Part shown: in pieces, positions 24,882 through 32,137 of the stretch
How the letters are laid out: every line of letters begins with the position of its first letter
Position numbering within the stretch: position 1 is the first letter of the stretch
Source: a virus
Virus record (IMG/VR): IMGVR_UViG_3300036104_000012
Location: 1-41,213 of that record
Direction: 5' to 3' (one strand)
DNA length: 41,213 nucleotides
The notes under the pieces: generated by a model
What the model was told of the DNA's origin: nothing
What the model saw: only the letters and a program-made list of their open reading frames with translations
Databases searched by the model: none
Made by a program: the position numbers and the translations under genes

Positions 24882-26597
24882 CTACAGTCCCGAGGTGATG
24901 TTGAGCGGGCAGAGGTAGTGGCGAATTTCCGTAGGTGTCGCCAAACCGAGCCGGCTGGATGGCGATGTGACCCCCGTCCCGATGCAGACGGTCCCGCGCG
25001 CCGCTGCCCAGACAGTGTTGCCGCTACTCGCAAAGGGCAGGTTGCCGTCGTAGGCGTAGGAGATCGCCTTGCTTGTGCCGGTTGGGGTGCCGCTCAGTGT
25101 GACCACCACCGCCGGATTGCCGCCAACGCTGGTGCCAAAAGCAACGCTGCTGACCGTCGCACTGACCGTGCTGTCGGTGTAGACAAAGCCCTGGCCATCC
25201 ACTGCCGCAACCCAGGTGCTATCCAGCGCGAGTTGCGCCGCAGTGCTGCCCGGCGGCAGTTGCAGGGGGATGGTGATGACAGCCCCGGAGCGATATGGCG
25301 CTTCGGTCGGGTGCTTTCGCAGTGGGTTCCATGTCGCGCCCTGTCGCACCACTTTGTCGTAGATGTGCCCCAACATGTCGCCATGCACCGCGCGCCCCAA
25401 CTCGGTCAGGTGGATCGCCTCTTTCCGTGTTGGGAAGCCCGATACTGTAGTGCCCTCCCACCACTGCGGGCACTGATACATCGGGCCGGCGCAAATCACA
25501 CCGATGATGCTGTCAATGCCGGCTTGTTCCAATCGCTGCGGCATGGCGGTGTTGTATCCGCCGTTATTGTTGGTGATGGTAACGGCGATGATCGGGTTGG
25601 CTGCCTGCCCCGTCGCCGCCTTGATGTCTGGCACCAACGTGCCGACGAGCGTTGCGAACAGTGTCGACCAGCCGGAGCTAGGGCCGCTCTCACCCTGGAT
25701 GATATTCAGCATCGGCACGGTCACGCCCGTCTTGCCGTAGGCGGCTGCAGCCGAGACAAGGCGCCCAAGCGTGGTGATGAGATTGGTGTATGCCGTCTGG
25801 CCGGACACAAAAGACGAAAGCGGCTGACCGCCGTACGAGACGGCGTGCATGATAGCGCCGGGGGTGCGGACCTTTCGGTCCCGCGCCAGTTGTTCCTGAG
25901 CGAAGCCGGTCCAGGCGCTTACGAAACAGCCCGTTGCTGCGAGCTGGGCCAGCGGCAGAAGCGTGGTTGCATCGCTGTCAGCCAGCGCGGTTTCGCTTTG
26001 GATAACCACCGGTGACCCACTCAGCGCGTGGTTGGGTTTTGCCGCTGTCAGGTATGTCGCCGTCTCGCCCGACTTCTGCACATTGGACTGGCCATAAAAC
26101 GCATGGATTTCCAGCGGGGCCGAGGTGAAAACTGGCGAGGCAGTCGGGCTGCCAGTGGCCGGCTGCGTGACTTCGTAGGTCAGCAGATCGGCGTCTTGCA
26201 CCAATGCCAGCAATCGGCCGCTCGCCGCGCCCCGGCGCACATTGCCCACCCACCATTGCAGTGATGCCGTCGTCAGGGCGGTCGGCGCCAGATACAGCTG
26301 CTCGGCGAGATAGACCTGCGACGCCGGCGCCAGCGTCATCTCCAGCCGGCCGGCGCCGTCCACCGCCAAGGCGGCAGTGCCGAAAGCGTCGGTCGCGATC
26401 ACCTCGGCCGATGTGCCCGTCCGGTAAGGCGTCACACCTTGCAGGCGCAACTCGTTGACGGTGATGTCGATGTCACCCGCGGGGCGCAGTCCAAAATATA
26501 CGCGCCCGGCGGCGTCGAAAAGCAGATAGCTGTAGCGATGACTGCTGCGATATGGCGTGGAGGGTAGCGGCAGAGGCGGAGGATATGTGACCGGCAT
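24882..26597 (-). CDS. Virion carbohydrate esterase-like protein (SASA/SGNH type)
   Basis: The 571-aa protein has an N-terminal beta region (about 1-155) probably for virion attachment, then a domain with FYGQSNVQKSG (GQSN at 169-172, catalytic S171), QGES at 301-304 and a late IHLTELG with H396. These match the sialate O-acetylesterase/SGNH motif series. The C-terminal ~130 residues are another beta domain. I infer removal of acetyl groups from host surface polysaccharide during adsorption. The usual Asp of the DxxH box is Glu (E393). The start at 26597 has GAGG too close for an ideal RBS, but coupling to a mini-ORF ending at 26601 is possible. Confidence 0.7.
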   Translation of the reverse strand: MPVTYPPPLPLPSTPYRSSHRYSYLLFDAAGRVYFGLRPAGDIDITVNELRLQGVTPYRTGTSAEVIATDAFGTAALAVDGAGRLEMTLAPASQVYLAEQLYLAPTALTTASLQWWVGNVRRGAASGRLLALVQDADLLTYEVTQPATGSPTASPVFTSAPLEIHAFYGQSNVQKSGETATYLTAAKPNHALSGSPVVIQSETALADSDATTLLPLAQLAATGCFVSAWTGFAQEQLARDRKVRTPGAIMHAVSYGGQPLSSFVSGQTAYTNLITTLGRLVSAAAAYGKTGVTVPMLNIIQGESGPSSGWSTLFATLVGTLVPDIKAATGQAANPIIAVTITNNNGGYNTAMPQRLEQAGIDSIIGVICAGPMYQCPQWWEGTTVSGFPTRKEAIHLTELGRAVHGDMLGHIYDKVVRQGATWNPLRKHPTEAPYRSGAVITIPLQLPPGSTAAQLALDSTWVAAVDGQGFVYTDSTVSATVSSVAFGTSVGGNPAVVVTLSGTPTGTSKAISYAYDGNLPFASSGNTVWAAARGTVCIGTGVTSPSSRLGLATPTEIRHYLCPLNITSGL

Positions 26598-26600
26598 ACC

Positions 26601-26684
26601 TCACCAATCCCGCGCCGCTATGCAGCAGCCGCTGGTGATCCGCAGCAGTGGTTGCGTCCGAAGCGGCCCTCCGCGCAGTCGCAT
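26601..26684 (-). CDS. Possible 27-codon leader ORF before esterase gene
   Basis: An ATG overlaps the stop of the preceding gene (TGATG), and the ORF MRLRGGPLRTQPLLRI... ends at a TGA three bases before the esterase start. Both junctions follow the coupling style of this phage, so it may be a real peptide or a translational relay. No family is recognised. Confidence 0.35.
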   Translation of the reverse strand: MRLRGGPLRTQPLLRITSGCCIAARDW

Positions 26685-27004
26685 CAGACGATACCCCGCC
26701 CGACAGCGCACTCCACCACCGTCGAGCCGCTGGCCGTGCGGATGCCGATACTGTCGATGCCCTCGGGTAGGTTGAATTCCTGGATGGCCCCCGCGCGGAG
26801 GCGAAGCGCGCCTGCCCCGGAATTAGCAACGGTAAAGCTGGTTCCGACCCCGCCGAGGAGGAACAGGTCAGACGCGCCGGTGTTGTTGATCAAGATGCCT
26901 GTCCCACCGGTCGGTACCAGTCCGGCCAGCGAGATGTAGCTCGTGGTCGTGGTGGCCGTGGCCGACAACAGATTTGCCGCCACACTCGGAAGCGCGAGCG
27001 CCAT
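26684..27004 (-). CDS. Small beta-rich protein of fibre cassette
   Basis: The 106-aa protein is Ala/Thr/Gly-rich with alternating hydrophobics (TSYISLAGLVPTGGTGILI, NNTGASDLFLLGG, GAGALRLRAGAIQEFNLP), typical of a compact beta-sandwich virion decoration or fibre-attachment domain. It lies between the vWA gene and the esterase gene. No catalytic residues are evident. The function is inferred from the company it keeps. Confidence 0.55.
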   Translation of the reverse strand: MALALPSVAANLLSATATTTTSYISLAGLVPTGGTGILINNTGASDLFLLGGVGTSFTVANSGAGALRLRAGAIQEFNLPEGIDSIGIRTASGSTVVECAVGRGIV

Positions 27005-27007
27005 ACG

Positions 27008-27643
27008 TTACCTCCATCTTCCAAGATCATGTTGCTCGGAGGGAGCGCCGCTCACTGCCGCCAGCTCCATCGCCAGCTTCCGCCGCATCGCCCGGGCGAA
27101 GCCACTCCAATCCTCGGCCGCCAGCGCGAAGCCGCCGGGGGTGACCGCGTTCTCGCGCAGCCAGTCCGCAGGGCTGCCCCCGGGTAGCCGGCCGATGCCG
27201 ATGGCGTTCACCCGCACCCCGCGCGCCGCCGCGGCATCCCGCGCGCGGGTCACCGGCGCCGCGTCCGCATCACCGTCCGAGGAGATGTCGACCACCTGCT
27301 GCTCAGCCTCGCAGGGCGCGGCATCGAGCGCCTCCAGCGCGCCATCCAGCGCCTCACCCAGCCGCGTGCCGCCGTATTGGGTGCGCGGCGCCTGGCGCAG
27401 CGCGGCGGCGAAGCCCTCGGCCGTCTCGGCCCCCGTCACGATCTGCCAGGGCACCAGCGGGCGGCTCTCATCCGAGAAGGCGATGGCGGTGATGGCCACC
27501 GCGCCCTGCCGCTCGATCACCCGCACCACCGCCGAATCTGCCAGCGCATCGGCCGTGCCCGTCGCCTGCAGGCGCCAGCTCTCGCTCGAGACCGAGCCCG
27601 AGGCATCCAGCAGCAGCACGAGGGCAACGGCGCAGCTGATCAT
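27008..27643 (-). CDS. von Willebrand factor A protein (DUF1194-like)
   Basis: This 211-aa protein begins directly with a beta strand and the metal-binding MIDAS motif DASGS (D13, S15, S17). Later segments (YGGTRLGEALDGAL with the MIDAS Thr, VVDISSDGDAD, and RGVRVNAIGIG) complete the vWA fold and match DUF1194. Bacterial DUF1194 proteins usually have a signal peptide; this one does not, so it is cytoplasmic or virion-bound. It overlaps the small terminase gene by four bases. A role in binding a virion protein or host surface through a metal ion is possible. Its position in a head operon is unusual. Confidence 0.7.
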   Translation of the reverse strand: MISCAVALVLLLDASGSVSSESWRLQATGTADALADSAVVRVIERQGAVAITAIAFSDESRPLVPWQIVTGAETAEGFAAALRQAPRTQYGGTRLGEALDGALEALDAAPCEAEQQVVDISSDGDADAAPVTRARDAAAARGVRVNAIGIGRLPGGSPADWLRENAVTPGGFALAAEDWSGFARAMRRKLAMELAAVSGAPSEQHDLGRWR

Positions 27644-28188
27644 GCCGCGTCCCTCACCCGCCCCACGCCCAGCACCTCGCGCCGGATCTGCGCGATCTGC
27701 GCCTCGCCCAGCCCGGCCTCGCGCGCCGCACCGGCCGCGGCCTCAGCGGCCTCGCCCTTGATGCGCGCGCCGACCCGGGCCTCGGCTTCGATCTTCAGCT
27801 TGTCGAGCGAGCCGAGATCCTTCAGGGCGCGCGCCAGCATGGCCAGGTCCTTCGGGCCCGGCGCCTCGCCGTCTTCCTGCATCTCCATCTGGGTGCGGAA
27901 GGCCAGCAGCTTCAGCATCTCGCCCAGCATCCGGCCGATATCGCCATCGGGGTCGGCGCGCAGCTGGCGTACCCATTCGCCCGCGATCTCCTGCGTCTCC
28001 CGGAATTTCTGGAGCCGCTCCACGCTCACCTTCCGGTGCCGCCCCATGGCGGACCGGCTGACCATGTGGCCGGCGCCATTCACCATCGTCACCAGCTCAT
28101 CCACCGTCGCGCGGCCCTGCTGAATGGCGCGCTCCAGCGCCTCCAGCAGGTGGTCCGGCAGGGCGGAGATGCTGGATTTACGGGGCAT
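27640..28188 (-). CDS. Small terminase subunit-like (Mu gp27, DUF3486)
   Basis: The 182-aa helical protein starts MPRKSSISALPDHLLEALERAI and continues with a helix-turn-helix (GHMVSRSAMGRHRKV), matching DUF3486, the presumed small terminase of Mu-like phages. The C-terminal half is helical and Ala-rich (LAMLARALKDLGSLDKLKIEAEAR-type). It recognises the packaging site and recruits the large subunit. It is coupled to the winged-helix gene upstream by TGATG and to the vWA gene downstream by ATGA. Confidence 0.85.
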   Translation of the reverse strand: MPRKSSISALPDHLLEALERAIQQGRATVDELVTMVNGAGHMVSRSAMGRHRKVSVERLQKFRETQEIAGEWVRQLRADPDGDIGRMLGEMLKLLAFRTQMEMQEDGEAPGPKDLAMLARALKDLGSLDKLKIEAEARVGARIKGEAAEAAAGAAREAGLGEAQIAQIRREVLGVGRVRDAA

Positions 28189-28490
28189 CAGCGGCGCACG
28201 GGGCGCTTGACGCCGGGGATGGTGGCGCGGCCGGCGGCGGCATCCTGCCCACGTGCCAGGATATGCCCCACGGCCAGGCCATGCAGGTCGCTGGTCTCCA
28301 CCAGGCCCTGCTCGGCCAGCCAGGCCAGGTCGGCGCGCACCTGGTCCAGGCTCGCCTCATGGCCATAATCGGGCAGCGCCGCCTGCAGCAGCGCCTCGTT
28401 CGCCGCGCCGCCGGCCGAGGCAGCGAGCAGCAGCAGTATCGACAGGCGCCGGTCCTCCGCCATGCGCTGCTGGTAGGAGATGCCGCTCAC
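28188..28490 (-). CDS. Winged-helix protein (Mu gp26-position)
   Basis: The 100-aa protein begins MSGISYQQRMAEDRRLSILLLL and contains HEASLDQVRADLAWLAEQGLVE, a clear winged-helix pattern, ending GRATIPGVKRPVRR. Closely similar proteins occur in the same place, between DUF2730 and DUF3486, in many Mu-like phages. It could assist DNA packaging or regulate. It is coupled on both sides (ATGA from DUF2730, TGATG to DUF3486). Confidence 0.75.
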   Translation of the reverse strand: MSGISYQQRMAEDRRLSILLLLAASAGGAANEALLQAALPDYGHEASLDQVRADLAWLAEQGLVETSDLHGLAVGHILARGQDAAAGRATIPGVKRPVRR

Positions 28491-28900
28491 TGGTGGTTTT
28501 CCCGCAGATGGGCGTCGATCAGGTCGAGCCGGCGCGCGATGCCGCCGACCTGCGCCTCCATCCGCTCCACGTTTTCGCCCATCTGCTGCGTCACGCCGCG
28601 CACGGCCTGGCCGACGACATGAAGCTCGCCGCGCAATTCGGCGATGGCGACGTTCAGCGTGTTCACCTGCGCTGCGGAGGGCAGGTGCTGCATTGCCGTC
28701 TCGATGGTCATCAGGCGGTCGCCATGGGCGCCGACCCTGGCGGCCAGCAGCTCCATCGCCGTCTTGCTCGCCGCCTGGTCCATGGCTTTCTGCACCAATT
28801 GCGTGAGGTGCTGGCGGAATGCCCAGCCCATCCAGCCGAGCACCAGGGTGCCCAGGAAAATCAACGCGGGTTGGCTGCGGATGAGGAGATCGACGTCCAT
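28487..28900 (-). CDS. DUF2730 family membrane coiled-coil protein (Mu gp25-like)
   Basis: The 137-aa protein has one N-terminal transmembrane segment (about residues 11-29, ALIFLGTLVLGWMGWAF) followed by a long coiled coil (about 50-130), the layout of DUF2730. In Mu-like phages it follows the lysis genes, and a role in lysis or as a spanin-like factor has been suggested but is unproven. No separate Rz/Rz1 pair is visible here, which makes such a role more plausible. A GAGGG lies seven to nine bases before its ATG. Confidence 0.75.
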   Translation of the reverse strand: MDVDLLIRSQPALIFLGTLVLGWMGWAFRQHLTQLVQKAMDQAASKTAMELLAARVGAHGDRLMTIETAMQHLPSAAQVNTLNVAIAELRGELHVVGQAVRGVTQQMGENVERMEAQVGGIARRLDLIDAHLRENHQ

Positions 28901-28910
28901 CAGCCGGCCC

Positions 28911-29291
28911 TCAGACGCCGCTCAGCCGCGTCTGAATGATCCGCCGCAGGCCCTGCGGCGTGATGCCAAAATGCGCCAGGGCGTCAGGCACACGGGTGGC
29001 GACGTAGCCGGCCGCGCTGTCCACCGCCGTGTGCCAGTCGTCGGCCGTGGGCTTGGGCGCCTCGCCCACGGGACCGATGCGCGCCAGGCGGGCCTTCATA
29101 TCCGCCTCCGCCCAGCTCACCGCATTCTCGATCACCTCATTGAGGTAGCCCCGCACCTGCGCGTCATTCGACAGCCGCAGCCAATCCGCCGCGCGCTTGG
29201 CGGCATAGGAGCCCACCGCCAGCATGGCTGCGCCGAGCAGCGGCACCAGCTGGTCCAGCAGCGGGGCGAGGATGGAGATGAGGGTCTGCAT
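28911..29291 (-). CDS. Holin-like protein (LL-H holin type)
   Basis: The 126-aa protein has a hydrophobic N-terminus (ILAPLLDQLVPLLGAAMLAVGSYAA, about residues 7-31) and a helical soluble part ending HFGITPQGLRRIIQTRLSGV. This resembles the LL-H phage holin family. It starts two bases after the endolysin gene, the expected partner. I infer that it permeabilises the inner membrane to release or activate the endolysin. Confidence 0.65.
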   Translation of the reverse strand: MQTLISILAPLLDQLVPLLGAAMLAVGSYAAKRAADWLRLSNDAQVRGYLNEVIENAVSWAEADMKARLARIGPVGEAPKPTADDWHTAVDSAAGYVATRVPDALAHFGITPQGLRRIIQTRLSGV

Positions 29292-29293
29292 GG

Positions 29294-29779
29294 CTATGCC
29301 TTCGCGTTGAGCTTGATGCCGGCCAGCCGCATGGCCTCGTCGATCGTCGCATCGTCGTAGGGCTGCTGGCCGTTTTCCTGGCGGATAATGGCGCCGAGCA
29401 GAGGGCGCATCCTGTCGGGCTGGGTCAGATCGATCTCATCATCCGGCGCCACGCCGAGCGCCGCGGCGACGCGCGAGACGTAGCCGCGCGTGTCCTGCGC
29501 CTTGGTCGTACCATCGGGGAAGGTGTGCACCGGCGGGCACCAGCGGCCGATGATGCCGCGCACCGTGCGCAGCTTGTGCTGGCGCTGATAGGCCAGCAGC
29601 GTGACCGCCATGGCGCGGATCCCGAAGGCCGGGGTGGTGAAGACCTCGAACTCGATGTCATCGCCGGCCGCGAAGGGCGTTTCGCCCTGCCAGGCCGTGC
29701 GGCCACGCAACACGTTGCCCGGGTTGTTGTTCCGGATGCCGCGTGGAACGGCCTTCGAGCTAGGGCGGGTCTGGGACAT
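29294..29779 (-). CDS. Endolysin (lysozyme-like, P5 type)
   Basis: The 161-aa protein contains PRGIRNNNPGNV at residues 12-23, the signature start of phage P5-like lysozyme/transglycosylase proteins, followed by FAAGDDIEFEVFTTPAFGIRA and a helical body (AVTLLAYQRQH, RGYVSRVAAALGV). It would cleave peptidoglycan at lysis. No signal peptide is seen, so it depends on the adjacent holin. It is the first gene of the late run, directly after the Mor/C-like gene and a dyad element, just as lys follows C in Mu. The RBS is poor. Confidence 0.8.
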   Translation of the reverse strand: MSQTRPSSKAVPRGIRNNNPGNVLRGRTAWQGETPFAAGDDIEFEVFTTPAFGIRAMAVTLLAYQRQHKLRTVRGIIGRWCPPVHTFPDGTTKAQDTRGYVSRVAAALGVAPDDEIDLTQPDRMRPLLGAIIRQENGQQPYDDATIDEAMRLAGIKLNAKA

Positions 29780-29803
29780 GCGCGATCTTGTCGCGCGCGC
29801 AGG

Positions 29804-29833
29804 GGCCTGAACTCAGGCCGACATGCGTCGGCT
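29804..29833 (-). promoter_or_regulatory. Putative late-activator site before endolysin (Plys-like), overlapping palindrome
   Basis: GCCGAC-N4-GTCGGC (29817-29832) matches the site at 18810-18830 at 18 of 21 positions. It abuts the stop codon of the Mor/C-like gene and lies 34 bp before the endolysin start, the place of Mu Plys. A second perfect palindrome, GGCCTGAACTCAGGCC (29804-29819), overlaps it and could form a competing hairpin. A -10-like CAAGAT lies at 29790-29785. Confidence 0.55.
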
Positions 29834-30237
29834 CATGACGCGTCGAACGGCAATGAACCTTGCCGCAGACGGTCGTCGGTCGCAATCCTCTCGCGCAGCC
29901 GCTCGACCTGGCGGACATGCAGCGCGAGCTCGCGTGCGATCTCATTGGCGGAGCAGCCGCGCGCCGTCATCGCCCGCACCACATCCAGCCGGGCCTGCCT
30001 TGCCGCCCAGGCCGCCTTGGGCACGATGATGCGGGCATTGCGGTCGTGATGCTCGATCAGCCAGGCCAGCACGCCCATGCCGGAGTGCTGGGCCACGGGG
30101 TGGTTCGGCCGCGCCTCCACCGGCAGATGCAGATACTGCCCCCCGAAGCGCTGCGCGAAGGCCAGCGCCGTGGCCAAGCCATGCGCATCGGCCATTTCCC
30201 GCAGTAAATTCGGCAGCCAGGGGCGGCGCGGGGCCAT
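29833..30237 (-). CDS. Mor/C-family transcription activator
   Basis: The 134-aa protein fits the Mor/C family of Mu: N-terminal helical dimerisation part (WLPNLLREMADAHGLATALAFAQRFGGQYLHLP) with a conserved G-x-Y/HLP, then a C-terminal helix-turn-helix (RGCSANEIARELALHVRQVERL, about residues 95-117). Family members bind dyads upstream of phage middle or late promoters and recruit RNA polymerase. Only one such gene is present, so it may combine Mor and C roles. Two matching dyads, one touching its own stop codon, are its likely targets. ATG 30237 is chosen for conservation of MAPRRPWLP. Confidence 0.8.
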   Translation of the reverse strand: MAPRRPWLPNLLREMADAHGLATALAFAQRFGGQYLHLPVEARPNHPVAQHSGMGVLAWLIEHHDRNARIIVPKAAWAARQARLDVVRAMTARGCSANEIARELALHVRQVERLRERIATDDRLRQGSLPFDAS

Positions 30238-30241
30238 ATTT

Positions 30242-30520
30242 TTAGGCCTGGCCCGCCACGGCGGCATCGCTCAGCGCGCGGCCACGGCAGGCATCGCGCG
30301 CGGTGGCGAGGGTGGCGGCCAGCACCTCCTCCCGCGCCGATGGCAGGGCCAGGACGGCGGTGACATTGCCCAGCGCCGAGGCCGCGCCCTGCAGGATGGC
30401 GGCGGGGTTGGTGACGCCGGACTGGCGCAGAAGCTCGATCGCCTGCAGCACGGTGTTGCACACCGCCTCGGCCTGCTGCTGCCGGTCCATCACCGGTTGG
30501 CTTGGGTACTTATCGCTCAT
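30242..30520 (-). CDS. Small helical phage protein
   Basis: The 92-aa product begins MSDKYPSQPVMDRQQQ and is almost entirely helical and Ala-rich. There is no signal peptide, membrane segment or known motif; it has Cys at 21 and 78. It overlaps the preceding gene by 11 bases and precedes the activator gene by four, so it belongs to the same transcript. The function is unknown. The start was chosen because upstream in-frame codons lie deep in the neighbour gene. Confidence 0.65.
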   Translation of the reverse strand: MSDKYPSQPVMDRQQQAEAVCNTVLQAIELLRQSGVTNPAAILQGAASALGNVTAVLALPSAREEVLAATLATARDACRGRALSDAAVAGQA

Positions 30521-30818
30521 AGAAAGCCTCCCGCAGACGAAATTTGAAGTCGCCCATTTGGCGGCGAGTGGCTCTACGGCATGCGCGCTGCTGCTTCTCG
30601 GTCTGCCCCCCCTCGCCATACCAAAACGAAACAGGGAAGGCCGCCTCCTCTCGAGCGCGCATCATGTCCCCCCCGTTGCGGCAGACGCGCCCTTTTGTGT
30701 CCACGCAGAGCGCATTGGTTCCGCCGATCCAGGCTGTGGCCTTGTTCACCCACTCGCTGAAGTTGGTAAACGCTCCGTCTGCCTCGCGCGCCGGGACGGC
30801 ATCGTCAGGCCCGCTCAT
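30510..30818 (-). CDS. Conserved-looking phage protein of middle operon
   Basis: This 102-aa protein has a folded appearance: FTNFSEWVNKATAWIGGTNALCVDTKGRVCRNGGDMMRA-type core, an aromatic FPVSFWYGEGG segment and a basic C-terminus (RRATRRQMGDFKFRLREAFYER). I do not recognise the family. Two Cys in VxCxxxGRVC spacing could bind metal but no second pair is seen. ATGA coupling to the gp16-like gene places it under the same control. Confidence 0.6.
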   Translation of the reverse strand: MSGPDDAVPAREADGAFTNFSEWVNKATAWIGGTNALCVDTKGRVCRNGGDMMRAREEAAFPVSFWYGEGGQTEKQQRACRRATRRQMGDFKFRLREAFYER

Positions 30819-31510
30819 CGCCGCGCCCCCTTCGTGTGCCGCTGCCACCAGGCCGTCAGCCGGCCCACGGCATCGCGCGCCTGCTCCTCGCTAAGGTTCT
30901 CCACGTGGCGCTGGCCATAGCCGCAGCGCAGCAGCCAGGTCTCCAGGCTCGCGAAGACGCCTGTCTTCATCGCGTCGGCGTCGATCAGCGCCGCCCACAG
31001 CGCGCGGATCATCGCCTGGTCGCGGGTTTCGCCCGGCTGCGGCTCCGGCTCGGGCAGCGCGCCACGGCGGCCCCCCATGTCCTTCAGCGCCTCGATCACC
31101 TGGTTGAGTTGCGCGCTGTCGCAGAAGCGCAGGCTGTCGCGGCCGGTGACGCGCTTGGCGAAGGCGTCCAGCGCCCGCTCGCTGCGGTCACGCACCAAGC
31201 CTGCCTTGCCCAATTCGATCCAGAGCCCGCGGGCCATGCGGGCCTGGGGCCGGCTGTCCAGCGTATTGGCCTGGCGGCCGGCGGGGTGGCCGGCGCGGCG
31301 CGGGGCGCCACGCTGATGCAGGGCATCGACCACGCGGCCAAGCTCGCCACCGGTCATGGCGCGCAGGCTGTCCTTGCCCGTGGTGCGGGTGAGGAAGCCG
31401 CGCCAGGCCACCTCATCCGCCAGATCCGGCACCTGCCGGCGGCAGGCATGCACGGCCTGCATCAGGCGCGGGTCCGCGCCGCGCGGTTTTGTGGGCTCAG
31501 GCTGGGGCAT
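30815..31510 (-). CDS. gp16-like protein (DUF1018) with three repeats of the fold
   Basis: The 231-aa protein belongs to the gp16/DUF1018 family of Mu-like phages (GLWIELGKAGLVRDRSERALDAF, RVTGRDSLRF, QVIEALKDMG). The family unit appears three times: about residues 15-66, 92-147 and 167-223, with the shared pattern of two helices, then TGKDSLR or TGRDSLR and a final EL..VVDAL helix. The third copy is diverged (CGYGQRHVENLS). Family members are thought to be regulators or DNA-associated. Start ATG 31510 has GGAG seven bases ahead; it overlaps the upstream gene by 14 bases. Confidence 0.75.
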   Translation of the reverse strand: MPQPEPTKPRGADPRLMQAVHACRRQVPDLADEVAWRGFLTRTTGKDSLRAMTGGELGRVVDALHQRGAPRRAGHPAGRQANTLDSRPQARMARGLWIELGKAGLVRDRSERALDAFAKRVTGRDSLRFCDSAQLNQVIEALKDMGGRRGALPEPEPQPGETRDQAMIRALWAALIDADAMKTGVFASLETWLLRCGYGQRHVENLSEEQARDAVGRLTAWWQRHTKGARR

Positions 31511-32039
31511 GCTGGCTCTCCTGGGTGACAACGAGCTGGCGCGCGCAATCCGGGCAGCGGCCGAGGCGCAGCGCGGCGGCGGGGCCGTGCCAGCCGCAGC
31601 GGCAGGCCTCGGCCGCCGGCGGCAGCATCACGGGCAGCGGGGGCGGCAGCAGGGCGATGGCGCGCTGGGCATGCAGGGCCGCGCGGGTCAGCGCGAGCGC
31701 GCGGGTGCGGCCGTGGCATTCGAAGAAGCGGGAGGCGGGCGCAGCCGGATCGGCACACCAGGCCAGGATGCGGTCGCGCACCGCCACGCCTTGGTGCCAG
31801 CCGGCGGGCATCAGGCCGAAGGCCGCGCCCTCATCCCGGCTGGGGGTGGGCATGCGCAGCCATTGCCGGCCGCCGGGGTTGCGGATGGAGAGGCGGCCAT
31901 CGGTGCCGCGCATGACCAGCCAGCCCAGCGCATCATGGATGCGGGCATCGAGGGCGGCGCCAGCCGGCGCGCCGTCTTCGATGGCCGCCAGGACATGGCC
32001 GAGGGCGGTGGGGTTGGGGAGGGGGAGAAGCGACTTCAT
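31497..32039 (-). CDS. Zinc-ribbon-containing phage protein
   Basis: The 180-aa protein has a helical N-terminal half with a winged-helix flavour (ALDARIHDALGWLVMRGTDGRLSIRN) and a C-terminal zinc ribbon: CRCGWHG, then CPDC, near residues 146-166 (CxC and CxxC ligands). The middle part has DRILAWC and RFFECHGRTRALALTRAALHA. I do not recognise a characterised family. DNA or RNA binding is plausible from the ribbon. It is the first minus-strand gene after the plus-strand moron pair. Confidence 0.6.
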   Translation of the reverse strand: MKSLLPLPNPTALGHVLAAIEDGAPAGAALDARIHDALGWLVMRGTDGRLSIRNPGGRQWLRMPTPSRDEGAAFGLMPAGWHQGVAVRDRILAWCADPAAPASRFFECHGRTRALALTRAALHAQRAIALLPPPLPVMLPPAAEACRCGWHGPAAALRLGRCPDCARQLVVTQESQHAPA

Positions 32040-32078
32040 GGTGCCCCGACGCCATCGTGTATCGCCGGCAACTTCTCG

Positions 32079-32108
32079 ATTGACGGGGCATGCACCTGAC
32101 CGGAGGAT
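32079..32108 (+). promoter_or_regulatory. Weak candidate promoter for lipoprotein moron
   Basis: TTGACG at 32080-32085 is followed after 17 bases by GAGGAT (32103-32108), upstream of the lipoprotein ATG at 32138. The -35 is good, the -10 poor. It would allow the plus-strand pair to be expressed independently of phage operons. Confidence 0.3.
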
Positions 32109-32137
32109 TGCGGCCTCAATCCCCGGGGGAGACGACG

